This document shows positions 43,082 through 55,672 of a DNA stretch of 64,000 bases, one piece after another. Every line of letters begins with the position of its first letter. The first letter of the stretch is position 1. The stretch lies in NCBI GenBank assembly GCA_013361525.1, contig JABFXY010000002.1, positions 1 to 64,000 of the forward strand. The letters run 5' to 3'. A model generated the notes under the pieces. It did no database searches. It saw only the letters and a program-made list of their open reading frames with translations, and was not told the DNA's origin. The translations under genes and the position numbers were made by a program. Source of the DNA: Polyangiaceae bacterium. Lineage in GTDB: Bacteria; Myxococcota_A; Polyangia; Polyangiales; Polyangiaceae.

Positions 43082-45376
43082 ATGCTTTGTTCGCGCGCTT
43101 CTCTTCTTGCAGTGCCGTTTTTCCTTCTCGGTTTGACGGGCTGCCCGGACGAGGAGATTACGCCGCTCGGCGGCGGCGGCTCCGGTGGCGGCGATGGCGG
43201 CGGCACCGACGGCGGGGGAGGAACGGGCGGTGGATACACGGGGCCGTGCACGCCGCTCGCGGTCGGCGACACATCTCTCTATTTTGCGAGCGTCGCGCGG
43301 ATCGGCCTCGAGGCACCGGTGCTCCCACCGGTCGAGGATCTCGCGAAGACCCGGCTCACGATGGAGCTCTACGAGGACGACGGCAGCGGGACACTGCCGC
43401 CGCTCGTCCCCGGCACGTTCGAGTTCGCGACGCCTCCCGACGACAACTACGGAACCTGTCAGCATTGCGTGCTCCTCGTCGCCTTCGATCTCGCGGGCAC
43501 GCCGAAGCGCGCCTTTTATCCGAAGAACGGAACGATGCAGATCGACGAAGTCCCGGTCGATTTCGAGCCGGTCGTCGTCGGTCGCGCCTCCGATATGGAG
43601 CTCGTCGAGGTCATCCAAAACGAGGACTTCACCTGGGAGGTATTGCCAGGGGGCGATTGTTATTACGTCGACGATTGGGCCTTCGATACGACCCTCGTGG
43701 ACGGCGGGCCCTGCAAGAGCGCCGAAGAATGCCCCAACGAGATCGAGCAAATTTGCGATCCCGAAACGGCCACGTGTGGTCCTTATCAATGTAGTTTGAC
43801 CGGCGATCCGCCCTTCTGCGGAGAGGGCGAGGTCTGCCTTTCGCAGCTCGTGGATCCGGATCAAATGGTCGTCGGGCCTGCCGTCGGCGCTTGTTATCGC
43901 GAGTGTGACCCGACCGACGCGACGGCATGCGGCGACGGGATGATCTGCAGGCCGCTCGGTCCGACGCAGGCCTTCGGCGTCTGCATGACGTCGGGAACGG
44001 CCGCGGTCGGCGAATCATGCACACCGCGCGACATCTCGACGGAATGTGAGCCCGGCGCCGTCTGCACCGGAGAGCCCGGCGAGTGCGGTCGCATTTGCAA
44101 CTTCCTCACGGCGGAGTCCGGTTGCGACGAAGGGCGCTATTGCGCAGTCTCGAACCTCTGCGAGCGCCCCGAGACGGGCGACGCGGCGGCGATTGGGGAG
44201 AGTTGCTCGAGCTCTTCTCCCGAGCTCGTGGAGTGTGGCATCGAGGGTGACGCCTTCCGCGGCCTTTGCATGAAGTTCTTCTTCGAGGACCCGGCGACGA
44301 CGTGCGAGCGGCTTTGCCGGACGGAAGATCCGGAGTGTCCCGGCGACGAGATATGCCTCGGCGTGTTCTCCAATCCAGTCGTCGGTATTTGCCACCCGCC
44401 GGTCGTGTGCGGCGACGGCGTCCTCGACGTCATCGGCGGTGAGGTCTGCGACGACGGCAACACCATTTCCGGCGACGGCTGCGCCGCCGATTGCCTCACC
44501 CCCGAGCTGGATGTTCTCTGCGCGCAGGCCGAGCCACTGGTCCTCGACCAGAACATCTCGAGCACGACGGTCGGCGGTCCGACCGGCTATACCTCGCAAT
44601 GTGACCCCTACATGGCGACGCCGGTCGAGACGTATTCGATGACGCCGCCGGGCCCCGGCCGGCTTCGACTTCAATTGTCGAGCGAGGCGGATCTCGGCCT
44701 CTCGGTTTATGCCGATTGTGCGGATGCGATCTCCGAGCTCTCCTGCCAGAACGCGCTCGGCGACGACCTCTTGGAGGTCGACTTCAACGCGCAGCCTGCC
44801 GAGCCGGTGCTGGTCATCGTGCGGGGCGCGACGCCGCTGCAGGCTGGAGCGTTCGTTCTACACGCCGACTTCACGCCCGCGGTGTGCGGTGATGGTGTGG
44901 CGGTCGGCCCCGAGGCCTGCGACGACGGCAACGTCGCCAGCGGCGACGGATGCAGCGGCGACTGCTCCGCGATCGAATGGCCTCAATTCTGTGCAGCGCT
45001 TCCCGTGCTGTCGACGGACGCGCCCATCCAGGGCACGACCGATGGTGCTCCGGACTATTTCGATTTGTCGGGCCAGTGCTCGTACGTCAACGGTGGCGGC
45101 GCAGAGCGCGCCTATTCGTTCGTCGCACCGAGCGACGGCACTCTCCATTTGTCGCTCACCCAGCCGAGCGACAACTTCTCTCTCTATGTCCAAGATGGAT
45201 GTGGCCCGGCCAGCCGCGACACCTACGTCGCGTGCAGCAACTTTGCATTCCCGGGGACGTCGGAGATGACCTCACCCCCATTGACGGGCGGACAGGCCGT
45301 CACCGTCATCGTCGACGGGTTCACCGCGGGGGACGCCGGGCCGTTCGAGCTGTCGGCAACGTTCGAAGCGCAATGA
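43082..45376 (+). CDS. Large Cys-rich lipoprotein with DUF4215-like repeats
   Basis: 764 residues from the ATG at 43082. The lipobox GLTGC gives the lipidated Cys at 21; a Gly-rich linker follows. An N-terminal β-domain (about 50–220) is followed by Cys-rich modules (CKSAEECPNEIEQICDPETATC and CGEGEVCLSQ type). Two copies of a Myxococcus-type Cys-rich repeat (C-GDGV…E-x-CDDGN…SGDGC…DC) lie near residues 440–470 and 600–630. Each is followed by a β-sandwich region (PGPGRLRLQLSSEADLGLSVYADC and SDGTLHLSLTQPSDNFSLYVQDGC) like a pre-peptidase C-terminal domain. Surface adhesion or display is likely; no catalytic residues are seen. Disulfides would need an exported oxidase such as the DsbA-like protein at 18039. 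Confidence 0.85.
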   Translation: MLCSRASLLAVPFFLLGLTGCPDEEITPLGGGGSGGGDGGGTDGGGGTGGGYTGPCTPLAVGDTSLYFASVARIGLEAPVLPPVEDLAKTRLTMELYEDDGSGTLPPLVPGTFEFATPPDDNYGTCQHCVLLVAFDLAGTPKRAFYPKNGTMQIDEVPVDFEPVVVGRASDMELVEVIQNEDFTWEVLPGGDCYYVDDWAFDTTLVDGGPCKSAEECPNEIEQICDPETATCGPYQCSLTGDPPFCGEGEVCLSQLVDPDQMVVGPAVGACYRECDPTDATACGDGMICRPLGPTQAFGVCMTSGTAAVGESCTPRDISTECEPGAVCTGEPGECGRICNFLTAESGCDEGRYCAVSNLCERPETGDAAAIGESCSSSSPELVECGIEGDAFRGLCMKFFFEDPATTCERLCRTEDPECPGDEICLGVFSNPVVGICHPPVVCGDGVLDVIGGEVCDDGNTISGDGCAADCLTPELDVLCAQAEPLVLDQNISSTTVGGPTGYTSQCDPYMATPVETYSMTPPGPGRLRLQLSSEADLGLSVYADCADAISELSCQNALGDDLLEVDFNAQPAEPVLVIVRGATPLQAGAFVLHADFTPAVCGDGVAVGPEACDDGNVASGDGCSGDCSAIEWPQFCAALPVLSTDAPIQGTTDGAPDYFDLSGQCSYVNGGGAERAYSFVAPSDGTLHLSLTQPSDNFSLYVQDGCGPASRDTYVACSNFAFPGTSEMTSPPLTGGQAVTVIVDGFTAGDAGPFELSATFEAQ

Positions 45377-45379
45377 GCG

Positions 45380-46165
45380 TCAGGACGTCGGCTGTCGCGA
45401 GGTAGCGGCGATGCCGGCGTCCAGCATCGCCGTTCCGAGCGCGCCCGCGAGGGCCACCGCGGTGCGCTGTGTGTCGGCTTCCGCGAGCTGCTTCTGCTGG
45501 AACGTGCGCCAACAGCCATCGCACATCGGACCGTGCCCCGTGATGTTCGCCTGTGCGGCAGGCATCTTCGCCGAGCACTTCGCGCACACGACATCCGCGG
45601 GCGGTCCCGCCTTCGCCTGCGCAGGGGCAAGCAACGTCTCCACCAGCACCTTGAGCTCGAAGGCGTCGAACCAGGTTCCGTGCTCGGGGCAGACATCGAG
45701 CCGTAGCCTTCCGAACGAGGTGGGGTCCAGCAGCGCGTCGCACGCCGGACAGGGACGCTTCGCCGTCGAATGCGACAACGAGTGGAACGACGACTCACTG
45801 CGAGTCTTCGGGTTCCTCGCGTTGTTGCCGGCGCGCTGGGCGAGCTCCGCGAACGTGCGCTGCGGTCGAACGATGATCACCTTCGCGCTCACGTTGTCGA
45901 CCCAAATCCCGCCGCACCCGGCGCACCCGTGGAGCTCGACGTCTTCGATGCGCGCCGTCACGAGTCGCTTTTTGCAGTCGGGGCAGCGCAGCTCGCGGAC
46001 GCTGGAGCTCCCTCCGACGACTTGAACCACCTGCTGGACCAACTGCACGGGGACCGGCACCTCCACGGCCTTCGGCGGCGGCGCGTTCTCCACTCCGCAG
46101 TATTTGCAGGCCTGTGCCTCGTTCGAGATTTCCAAAGCGGCGCCGCAGTTTCGGCAGGCGTTCAT
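45380..46165 (-). CDS. Multi-zinc-ribbon protein
   Basis: 261 residues from the ATG at 46165. At least four Cys-pair modules: C4-x2-C7 with C20-x2-C23 (ACRNCG, ACKYCG); CPDCKKR with HGCAGCGGIWVD, a TFIIB-type ribbon; CPACDALL with CPEHGTWFD, a second such ribbon; and VVCAKCSAKM with MCDGCW. A soluble zinc protein, probably a scaffold or nucleic-acid/protein-binding factor. The two TFIIB-like ribbons followed by an acidic W/F are typical of bacterial zf-TFIIB proteins of unknown function. Convergent with the lipoprotein gene by 3 bases and divergent from the next one by 41. Confidence 0.85.
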   Translation of the reverse strand: MNACRNCGAALEISNEAQACKYCGVENAPPPKAVEVPVPVQLVQQVVQVVGGSSSVRELRCPDCKKRLVTARIEDVELHGCAGCGGIWVDNVSAKVIIVRPQRTFAELAQRAGNNARNPKTRSESSFHSLSHSTAKRPCPACDALLDPTSFGRLRLDVCPEHGTWFDAFELKVLVETLLAPAQAKAGPPADVVCAKCSAKMPAAQANITGHGPMCDGCWRTFQQKQLAEADTQRTAVALAGALGTAMLDAGIAATSRQPTS

Positions 46166-46206
46166 CGTGCTGCCCACTCTAACACCGGCTCCGATATGAT
46201 CGGCCG

Positions 46207-46968
46207 ATGGCGGGGCGTACGATTCTCTTCTCGGCGGTCGCTGTGATCGTCGTCGCTTGTGGCTCCGAGGTGCAGGACGGACCGGACGGCGGCGGCGGAT
46301 CCGGGGCCTCGACCGGCGGGTCGACGAACGACACCGGTGGAAACGACGGCGGCGGAGGCACCATCACCGGCGATGCGTGTGAGGGATTGTCGTGCGGCGA
46401 TCCGTGCAGCACCTGCCCCGATGGTGCGCCGTGCGTCGAACAAGCGTGCTCCGCGAATGGTGAGTGCGTCGAGCTGTCCTCCGTGACTTGCTCGCCCTGC
46501 CCGAGCGAGCCGCCACCCGACAACGAGGCGTGTGAGCCGTTCAACCTTCAATGCGAATACGACGACGGCATCGTCCTCGCCTGCCGGACGCGAACGACAT
46601 GCACGGCCGAAGGCTGGAAGACGTTCGCCGTCGATTGCGACTCCGACCCACCGCCCGACCCTTCGTGCCCCGCGACCCAGCCGAGCGGTGATTGCACCAA
46701 AAACGATCCAGAGCTCTGCGTCTACGACGGCGACACACCGTGCGCCTGCACCAATTGTGGCGCAGGGCCGTGTGGTGGGCCCGAGTCGTGGGTTTGCGCG
46801 CCCCCACCACCCGCGCCGTGCCCGCCCATCGCGCCTGCGCTCGGTGCTCCGTGCGACGCCGGTAACGATCTATGCATCTACGGGTCTTGCGGAATCGGTG
46901 GCGTCCACGGCGGCCGCAAATGCCTCGACGGCATCTGGACCGAAGAGATCGTCGCCTGTCCGCTTTGA
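46207..46968 (+). CDS. Cys-rich lipoprotein
   Basis: 253 residues. The signal peptide ends at lipobox VVAC (Cys18), followed by an Asp/Gly/Ser/Thr-rich linker about 35 long. The rest is dense in Cys and Pro with CSTCPDGAPC, CSPCPSEPP and CACTNCGAGPC clusters, and ends EEIVACPL. A disulfide-rich surface lipoprotein of unknown function; no repeat family named. It is divergent from the zinc-ribbon gene, whose start is 41 bases away. Confidence 0.8.
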   Translation: MAGRTILFSAVAVIVVACGSEVQDGPDGGGGSGASTGGSTNDTGGNDGGGGTITGDACEGLSCGDPCSTCPDGAPCVEQACSANGECVELSSVTCSPCPSEPPPDNEACEPFNLQCEYDDGIVLACRTRTTCTAEGWKTFAVDCDSDPPPDPSCPATQPSGDCTKNDPELCVYDGDTPCACTNCGAGPCGGPESWVCAPPPPAPCPPIAPALGAPCDAGNDLCIYGSCGIGGVHGGRKCLDGIWTEEIVACPL

Positions 46969-46969
46969 T

Positions 46970-47011
46970 CTCAGCCGCGCCGTGCCTCAGCTGCGCCGTG
47001 TCTCAGCCGTG
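46970..47011. repeat. 16-bp tandem repeat, 2.6 copies
   Basis: CTCAGCCGCGCCGTGC (46970–46985), CTCAGCTGCGCCGTGT (46986–47001) and CTCAGCCGTG (47002–47011) lie directly after the lipoprotein stop. The core CTCAGCCGCGCCG recurs at 54672–54684 at the other side of the CHAT locus. It could be a small expansion repeat or mark an old insertion boundary. Confidence 0.6.
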
Positions 47012-47037
47012 ATCGGAGCGCGGCATTTTTTCCCCGC

Positions 47038-47054
47038 GTTCGCCTTTGGCGAAC
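47038..47054. terminator. Hairpin between convergent genes
   Basis: GTTCGCC–TTT–GGCGAAC is a perfect 7-bp stem with a 3-base loop in the 144-base space between the lipoprotein and DUF488-like genes. A T-run (TTTTTT) lies just before it on the plus strand, not after, so it is not a textbook terminator in either direction. A bidirectional termination role is suggested by position. Confidence 0.35.
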
Positions 47055-47112
47055 CGAGCCTCGTGGGAGCCGCCCCGGCCGGTCTCGCTTCGCTCGCCGT
47101 GGCCTGCCCCAC

Positions 47113-47484
47113 TCAGCTCTTGATCTTTAGATCCGGATAACGGTCGTGCATGAATGCGAGCGCCAGGCTCGTGTGACAACGGCGAACGTCCGGATTCTTC
47201 GCGGTGGGGCAATTGCACCCGAGATATACGTCTTCTTGGCGCGCGAGCTCGGCGAGCTCGTCGAAAGGAGCGCGGTCGGCTTTGAAGCGCTTTTCGAGGA
47301 GCGCACGATATTGCTTCTCGAACCTGCGCCACGCGCCGTCGTCGTCCGCCGCGGCGAGCACCTTCGCGACCATCTCCGCGTCGGGCCGAAGGACATGTCG
47401 CGTGTGCTTGCGCGTGTCCTGACGAATGCCTTGGGGCAAGCTGGAAGCGGGCGCACCGCGTATCATCGAATAGCGAGCGAGCAT
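47113..47484 (-). CDS. DUF488-like protein
   Basis: 123 residues from the ATG at 47484; an in-frame ATG six codons further in is an alternative. The second half resembles the C-terminal part of DUF488 proteins: W-x2-FEKQYRALLEKRF, PFDELAELARQEDVYLGCNC, and RCHTSLALAFM, where a Cys after a β-strand and a following C/R-H are conserved. The N-terminal part of DUF488 (the SxGxS strand) is not obvious, so this is a short or diverged member. Cytoplasmic; the family is uncharacterised. It is divergent from the caspase-like gene by 35 bases and may share its control region. Confidence 0.65.
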   Translation of the reverse strand: MLARYSMIRGAPASSLPQGIRQDTRKHTRHVLRPDAEMVAKVLAAADDDGAWRRFEKQYRALLEKRFKADRAPFDELAELARQEDVYLGCNCPTAKNPDVRRCHTSLALAFMHDRYPDLKIKS

Positions 47485-47519
47485 CGTTCGACCACCCGTA
47501 GTCGTAGATACCACGAACC

Positions 47520-49007
47520 ATGAGCGATCCGACGGATACCCAACCGAGCGACGCTGCAATCCAAGGCGCCACACCCGTCGTCTTGCCGCTTCTTTCGCGT
47601 GGGGACGAGCCGGTCCTCGTTCGCGGGCTGCCGAGCGCGGCGCTCGGTCGCGCGCCCAAGCCGGTGAGTGCTCGCCGGGCGGAGGCGGCACGTTGGGACG
47701 CGCCCGACAGCGACCCGAACGACTTGCCCGCTCAGCGCTGGGGTATCGTCGCCCCTGTCGGGGAGTCGGGGGACGCCGCGCTGCGAGCGCTTATCCCGCT
47801 CGTTCAGCTTCGCGAGAAGGAGCAAGGAGCTCCCGCGAAGATCTACCGCGTCGGAGCAGGAATGGATGTCCGGGCAGCGCTGGCGTTTCGCGACGACGTC
47901 TACCGGAGCGAAGACGTGCCCGAGCACGAACGCCCGCGCTACTTGCTGATGGTCGGCTCGCCCAGCGAGTGCTCGCTCGAGCTGCAACAAGTGCTCGCGC
48001 AGGGGGCATTCACCGGACGTCTGCATTTCGATACATCCGAGGGAAAGCCCGATTGGGGCGCGTACGAGCGATATTCCAACAAGGTCATCGAGTGGACGTC
48101 CCGCAAACCGGAGGCTCCGCCGCAGGCTCTGTTCTACGTCGCGCGCGATGGCAGCGCCGCGACGAATCTCGCTGCCGAACGTCTCGTCTCCCCCTGCGCA
48201 AAAAAGGCGGAAGAGCTTCGGGCCGCCGGGCAATTGAAAGTCGGGCAAATCACCCATTTGCGCTATTCCGCGACCGGCAGCAGCGCGCTCGTCGAAGGGT
48301 TGAAGAGCGTGGCGCCGTCCGTGTTTCTTTCGGTCGCGCATGGCGCCGGCGCGCCGGAGGGGGGGTGGGCGACCTCTGCAGATCAACGCAACAAGCAAGG
48401 CGCTCTGGTCCTCGGGCCCAACGTCACCCTCTCTGCGGACGACGTTCGAGCCGGCGCCTTTCTAGCGGGTGGTATTTGGTTTTCACTCGCGTGTTACGGC
48501 GCGGGGACACCCTCTTCCAGTGTCTACCATCCGTGGCTGTCGCGCCTCGCGACCGAAGGTCTCTATCCGGCGGACGATCTCGATCGGCTCGTCCGCGCGC
48601 TCCCGCAAGCGGGTGAGGCTCCGTTCATCGCGGCATTGCCGCAAGCGGTGCTCTCGAACCCGGAAGGTCCGCTCGCGATGATCGGTCACATGGATTTGGC
48701 CTGGGCCGCCTCCTTCTCGGACGAGAATCATTACGACAAGAGTCGAGCCTCTCGCATTTTGTCGACCCTGCGCGCGGTCGGCAATGGCAGCCGGGCCGGC
48801 GTTGCCCTCGACGCGCTGATGCGGAGTTACCGCGAGGCGAACGATACCCTGCTTGCGGATTACCAGGCCGAGGAAGACGCGCGCGATCGGGCCGAGCCGC
48901 ACGAGGTCGACATCGAGCGACGCGCGTCGCTCTGGATGCTCCGAAATGATCTGCGCGGCTACGTTCTTCTCGGCGATCCGGCCGTTCGACTTCCGTCTCC
49001 GACTTGA
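47520..49007 (+). CDS. Caspase-fold (CHAT/gingipain-like) predicted protease
   Basis: 495 residues, no signal peptide. The C-terminal half has the caspase-superfamily dyad: His274 in SVFLSVAHGAGAPEGGW after a hydrophobic strand, and Cys325 in GGIWFSLACYGAGTP after another, with a predicted strand/helix order to match. The N-terminal ~240 residues look like a diverged Rossmann-type domain (RYLLMVGSPSE, ALFYVARDG). It is not a standard CHAT profile reading, so the family is inferred from the His/Cys context. It faces the nSTAND–WD40 and CHAT–SIR2-like genes, stopping 10 bases from the former. Possible role: a second protease arm or substrate of that system. Confidence 0.7.
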   Translation: MSDPTDTQPSDAAIQGATPVVLPLLSRGDEPVLVRGLPSAALGRAPKPVSARRAEAARWDAPDSDPNDLPAQRWGIVAPVGESGDAALRALIPLVQLREKEQGAPAKIYRVGAGMDVRAALAFRDDVYRSEDVPEHERPRYLLMVGSPSECSLELQQVLAQGAFTGRLHFDTSEGKPDWGAYERYSNKVIEWTSRKPEAPPQALFYVARDGSAATNLAAERLVSPCAKKAEELRAAGQLKVGQITHLRYSATGSSALVEGLKSVAPSVFLSVAHGAGAPEGGWATSADQRNKQGALVLGPNVTLSADDVRAGAFLAGGIWFSLACYGAGTPSSSVYHPWLSRLATEGLYPADDLDRLVRALPQAGEAPFIAALPQAVLSNPEGPLAMIGHMDLAWAASFSDENHYDKSRASRILSTLRAVGNGSRAGVALDALMRSYREANDTLLADYQAEEDARDRAEPHEVDIERRASLWMLRNDLRGYVLLGDPAVRLPSPT

Positions 49008-49017
49008 TCCCTCGTCG

Positions 49018-52559
<3,542 letters not shown>

Positions 52560-52563
<4 letters not shown>

Positions 52564-54560
52564 GTGCGCGGCCCCGTGTCCGCCTCGAGCAGCGCGACGA
52601 GGTCCGCCGTCGCGAGCTCGACCGTTTGCACCGGGGCTTTACCGGGCAGGCTCGTCCCTTTTTCCCAGAGGTCCCGCTCTTTGTCGGTGGGGTCGACCGT
52701 GACGAGGCTGCCGCGGGGCAGGGGACGAGAGCCGAAGAGCCTGTGGAGCAACATCCGATGATGCCAATTGAGCAGCGACAAACCGAGTAGAAACATCGGT
52801 CGGTAACCGAGATGCCCCAGGATCTCGTCGGCAAGCGCTGAGGGGAGCGTCCGCTCGAGCTCGCGAAGGCCGTGGAGATAGTCGTCCTCGGTCAAGAGCG
52901 GCGGCGTGAACTCGTCGGTCGGCGTGTATCCACGATAGAGTCGCAAAATCACGATCTGCTCCGCGAGATCGAAGCTCTCCGGCAGCGCGGACATGTACTT
53001 CCACGTTTCGCCCGGCGCGCGCTGCCAAACGAGCGTCGCTTCGTCGCCGGGCTGGACCACGAAGAGCATTCGATTCGGCTGCGCCTCGGCGAGGGCGCGC
53101 TCGAGCAGCGGTCGTCGCAACAGGGTCGTGTGCACGCCCGGCCCGAGGCGTCGCGCCAATGCGCAAAATGCACTCGGCGGGCGCGCGTCGGATTGGAACA
53201 AATTCTGGAATTGAATACGCAGCGCCTCGGCCCCGCGACGAAGGACGAAACGCTGGGCCAGCGCACTCATGGGCAGACCCGGCGGGACGCCCAAATCGCT
53301 CAGGCTATCGTGCAGTGCGCGACGAAAACCCGAGACGCTGGCCCCCTCGGCTCGCCACCGGTCGCCCAGCAACAGCGAGAACGGGCGTCGAAACAGGCTC
53401 GCGAGCGCGGCGGGCTGCACGGGAGCGGCGACGGCGGTCGCCGCGGCAGGCGCTGTTTCCACGGCCGGTGCCGCGACATTGCGATTGCCGAAGTCGAAGA
53501 CGACGCCGGTCGGGCCGCGCAAATACAACACGGCCGAGAAGACCTCGGCGCTCGCGTTGTGCCGCGCGAGGATGACGCGCCTCGCCTCGTTCAGCGCGGA
53601 CGCCGCGTTGCCCTCCGTGCAATGAACACCCGTGAGCGCACGATAGAACTCTTCGGAGAGATCGCGCGCGACGTCGGCGCGAACCGGATAGAGGTGCGCG
53701 ACGACGGCGTCGGCTGCGCGCTCGGTGAGGATTTCGGCGGCGGACCCGAATGCTGCAGCTTGCGCGCCCTCACACGCTTCGAGGACGACGAGCCGGAGCG
53801 AGGTACGAAAATGGGCTTTGAGCTGCGTCGCGAGCAGCTCCGCCGCGACCCAAGTCTCCCCTTCGTCGGTGTCGGCGAGCTGCAATTCCGGGGTACCGTC
53901 CCGAACCCGGCCGTGACCGACGAAATGAATGACGTGGGGGGAGGGGTCCCGTCGTAATCGATCGAAGAGGGGCGCGACGCGCGTGGCCGAGCCTTCGATT
54001 GGATCGAGCCACGAGACCTCCCCCGACGCGATTCGCGCGCGGAGCGCGGCCTTCACCCGATCGACCGTCGCTGCGCCCGTCGGCGCAATCACCAGCACTT
54101 TGACGCTGCCGCGAATCTCCCGCGCTTGCCAGGCCTCCGCGCTCGCCACGCTCCGCACGGGCAACATGTCGGCAGACGCGCCCCAGAACCCCATCGATTC
54201 ACCCGGCGTCGCTAGCGCCTCCCAGGGGCACGATTTCAGCTCGGGCTGGGCGAAACGGAGCCGCACGAGCAGCGGCCCTGGCGCGCCTTCTTGGAGACGC
54301 GCACGGAGCTCGTCGATACCGTCGCGCAAAACCGCGCTATGAAGCGCTTGCGCGCGTTCGAGCAGGGGCTTGTCGAAAGCCTTTGCGCCCTCCGCTGCGC
54401 CGTAGACGGAGCTCGCGAAGCCCTGAAGGCTGTCGAGCTTCAGGTCCTCGCCCAATGCGTGGGCCTCGATGACCTCGTCGCGGCTTCCACGCGCCCGCGC
54501 TCGAACCACCCCGGCCGTGTGCTCGATCTCGATCTCGACCCAACGTGCTGCGACGCCCAT
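52560..54560 (-). CDS. CHAT protease domain fused to a SIR2-like domain
   Basis: 666 residues from the ATG at 54560. CHAT (caspase-like) domain about 90–350 with His216 in VIHFVGHGRVRDG and Cys263 in LVVLEACEGAQ, both in their canonical places. After an Ala-rich linker (about 365–385) the C-terminal ~290 residues follow SIR2_2-like order: FSLLLGDRW in place of the GAGAS loop, RMLFVVQPGDEATLV, YRGYTPTDEFTPPLLTEDDYLHGL for the TxxDY region, and FLLGLSLLNWHHRMLLHRLF for the final GxSxxD helix. The NAD-binding glycines are degraded, so NADase activity is doubtful. It is coupled to the nSTAND gene. Predicted protease effector gated by the WD40 sensor. Confidence 0.85.
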
Positions 54561-54600
54561 CCCCGAAGTAACGAAGACGATAACACGTCGCAATCATTGA

Positions 54601-54676
54601 GCGCCCGTATGTTGACGGGCGCGTCAGGAAGCCGTGTTTCCGCGCTCAGGCCGCGCCCTGATGTTTCCGCGCTCAG
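54601..54676. promoter_or_regulatory. Hairpin and direct repeat upstream of the CHAT gene
   Basis: GCGCCCGT–ATGTTG–ACGGGCGC (54601–54622) is a perfect 8-bp hairpin. It is followed by TGTTTCCGCGCTCAG twice (54635–54649 and 54662–54676, 27 bases apart). Together they fill the 112-base gap between the unknown gene ending at 54673 and the CHAT start at 54560. The hairpin may end the upstream transcript; the direct repeats may be an operator. Confidence 0.45.
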
Positions 54677-55578
54677 CCGCGCCGGCGCCGCCGGAATGCG
54701 ACCGCACCCGCGGGGACCGGATCAGGCTCGAGGGGTGGCAATGCGAGGACCAGCCGCTCGATGCGAGGGAGCGCATCCCGAAGCGCACGCTCCACCCGGA
54801 TCTGCGCCGGGGGCTCGGCGCCGGGCTCTGCCGCCGGTTCGGTCGGCGAGGCATCGAACACCAGGACGAGGACATAAATGCCCGCGAACCCGCGCGCGAC
54901 CCAGTAAAAATCCTCCTCCTGGCCCGACTGCGCGAGGTGTCCGCCTCGATGGAGCGTCGGCATCTGCGGCAGGTGTCGGACGTGCTCGACGGCGCGTGTC
55001 GCGAGGGCGAGCTTTGCCTCGTTCGCGGCGGGGCCCGGCTCCCATTCGTCGAGATCGACCGGCACGACCGAGAACGCCTCCGCGTCCGTCTTTCCGAGGG
55101 CAAAGAGCGCTCCTCGATGGGAGTCGCGCACCAATCGGAGCATGGCCTGCGCCTCCTCCGGCATGGTCGTGTCGGGGTCGTGGTCGACCTCGACCGTCGT
55201 GCCTTTCGTCGCGCTCGCCCAAATGACGGGCGAGTGAGCGTCGATCACGATGGCGTCGACGGCGGCACAGCGCATCGCGAGCGCACGCAGCTCGTCGTGC
55301 AACGACACCGCGACCGGCGCGCGTTTTTTTGCGACGGGCGCGTCCTCGAGCAGGACCGATTCGAATGCGCGAACCAGGATCTCGAGCCGCCGGGTCAGAC
55401 TGTCGGCGTCCGGAACCGGTGCATCGAATCGAGCCTCGATACGCCGCCCATCGGAGAGGGCGACGACGATCGCACCCTCCGTTTCGGGATCCGACACATC
55501 CGCGATGAGGACTTCCGATGCGCCGAGCTCGCGTCGCACGAGCTCCGAAAAGCGGGTCGTCAGTTCTTCGGTCACCAC
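54673..55578 (-). CDS. Hypothetical protein upstream of the CHAT–nSTAND pair
   Basis: 301 residues from a GTG at 55578. Soluble, no signal peptide. α/β pattern with two similar stretches that could be roadblock/LC7-like modules: DELRALAMRCAAVDAIVIDA followed by SPVIWASA, and FYWVARGFAGIYVLVLVFDA. Ends in an Arg-rich tail (FRRRRRG). No confident family. The same strand as the CHAT gene but separated by 112 bases with a hairpin, so co-transcription is uncertain. It shares a 94-base divergent region (55579–55672) with the nucleoside transporter. Confidence 0.65.
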   Translation of the reverse strand: MVTEELTTRFSELVRRELGASEVLIADVSDPETEGAIVVALSDGRRIEARFDAPVPDADSLTRRLEILVRAFESVLLEDAPVAKKRAPVAVSLHDELRALAMRCAAVDAIVIDAHSPVIWASATKGTTVEVDHDPDTTMPEEAQAMLRLVRDSHRGALFALGKTDAEAFSVVPVDLDEWEPGPAANEAKLALATRAVEHVRHLPQMPTLHRGGHLAQSGQEEDFYWVARGFAGIYVLVLVFDASPTEPAAEPGAEPPAQIRVERALRDALPRIERLVLALPPLEPDPVPAGAVAFRRRRRG

Positions 55579-55672
55579 TATCCGTGTTGCACACTTGGCC
55601 CGCTGCGTCAGCCCCGACGGCCTGCAACGTTTTGGGCCCCTACGGTGAGCGCGTGGTCAGATCCGCGCCGGG

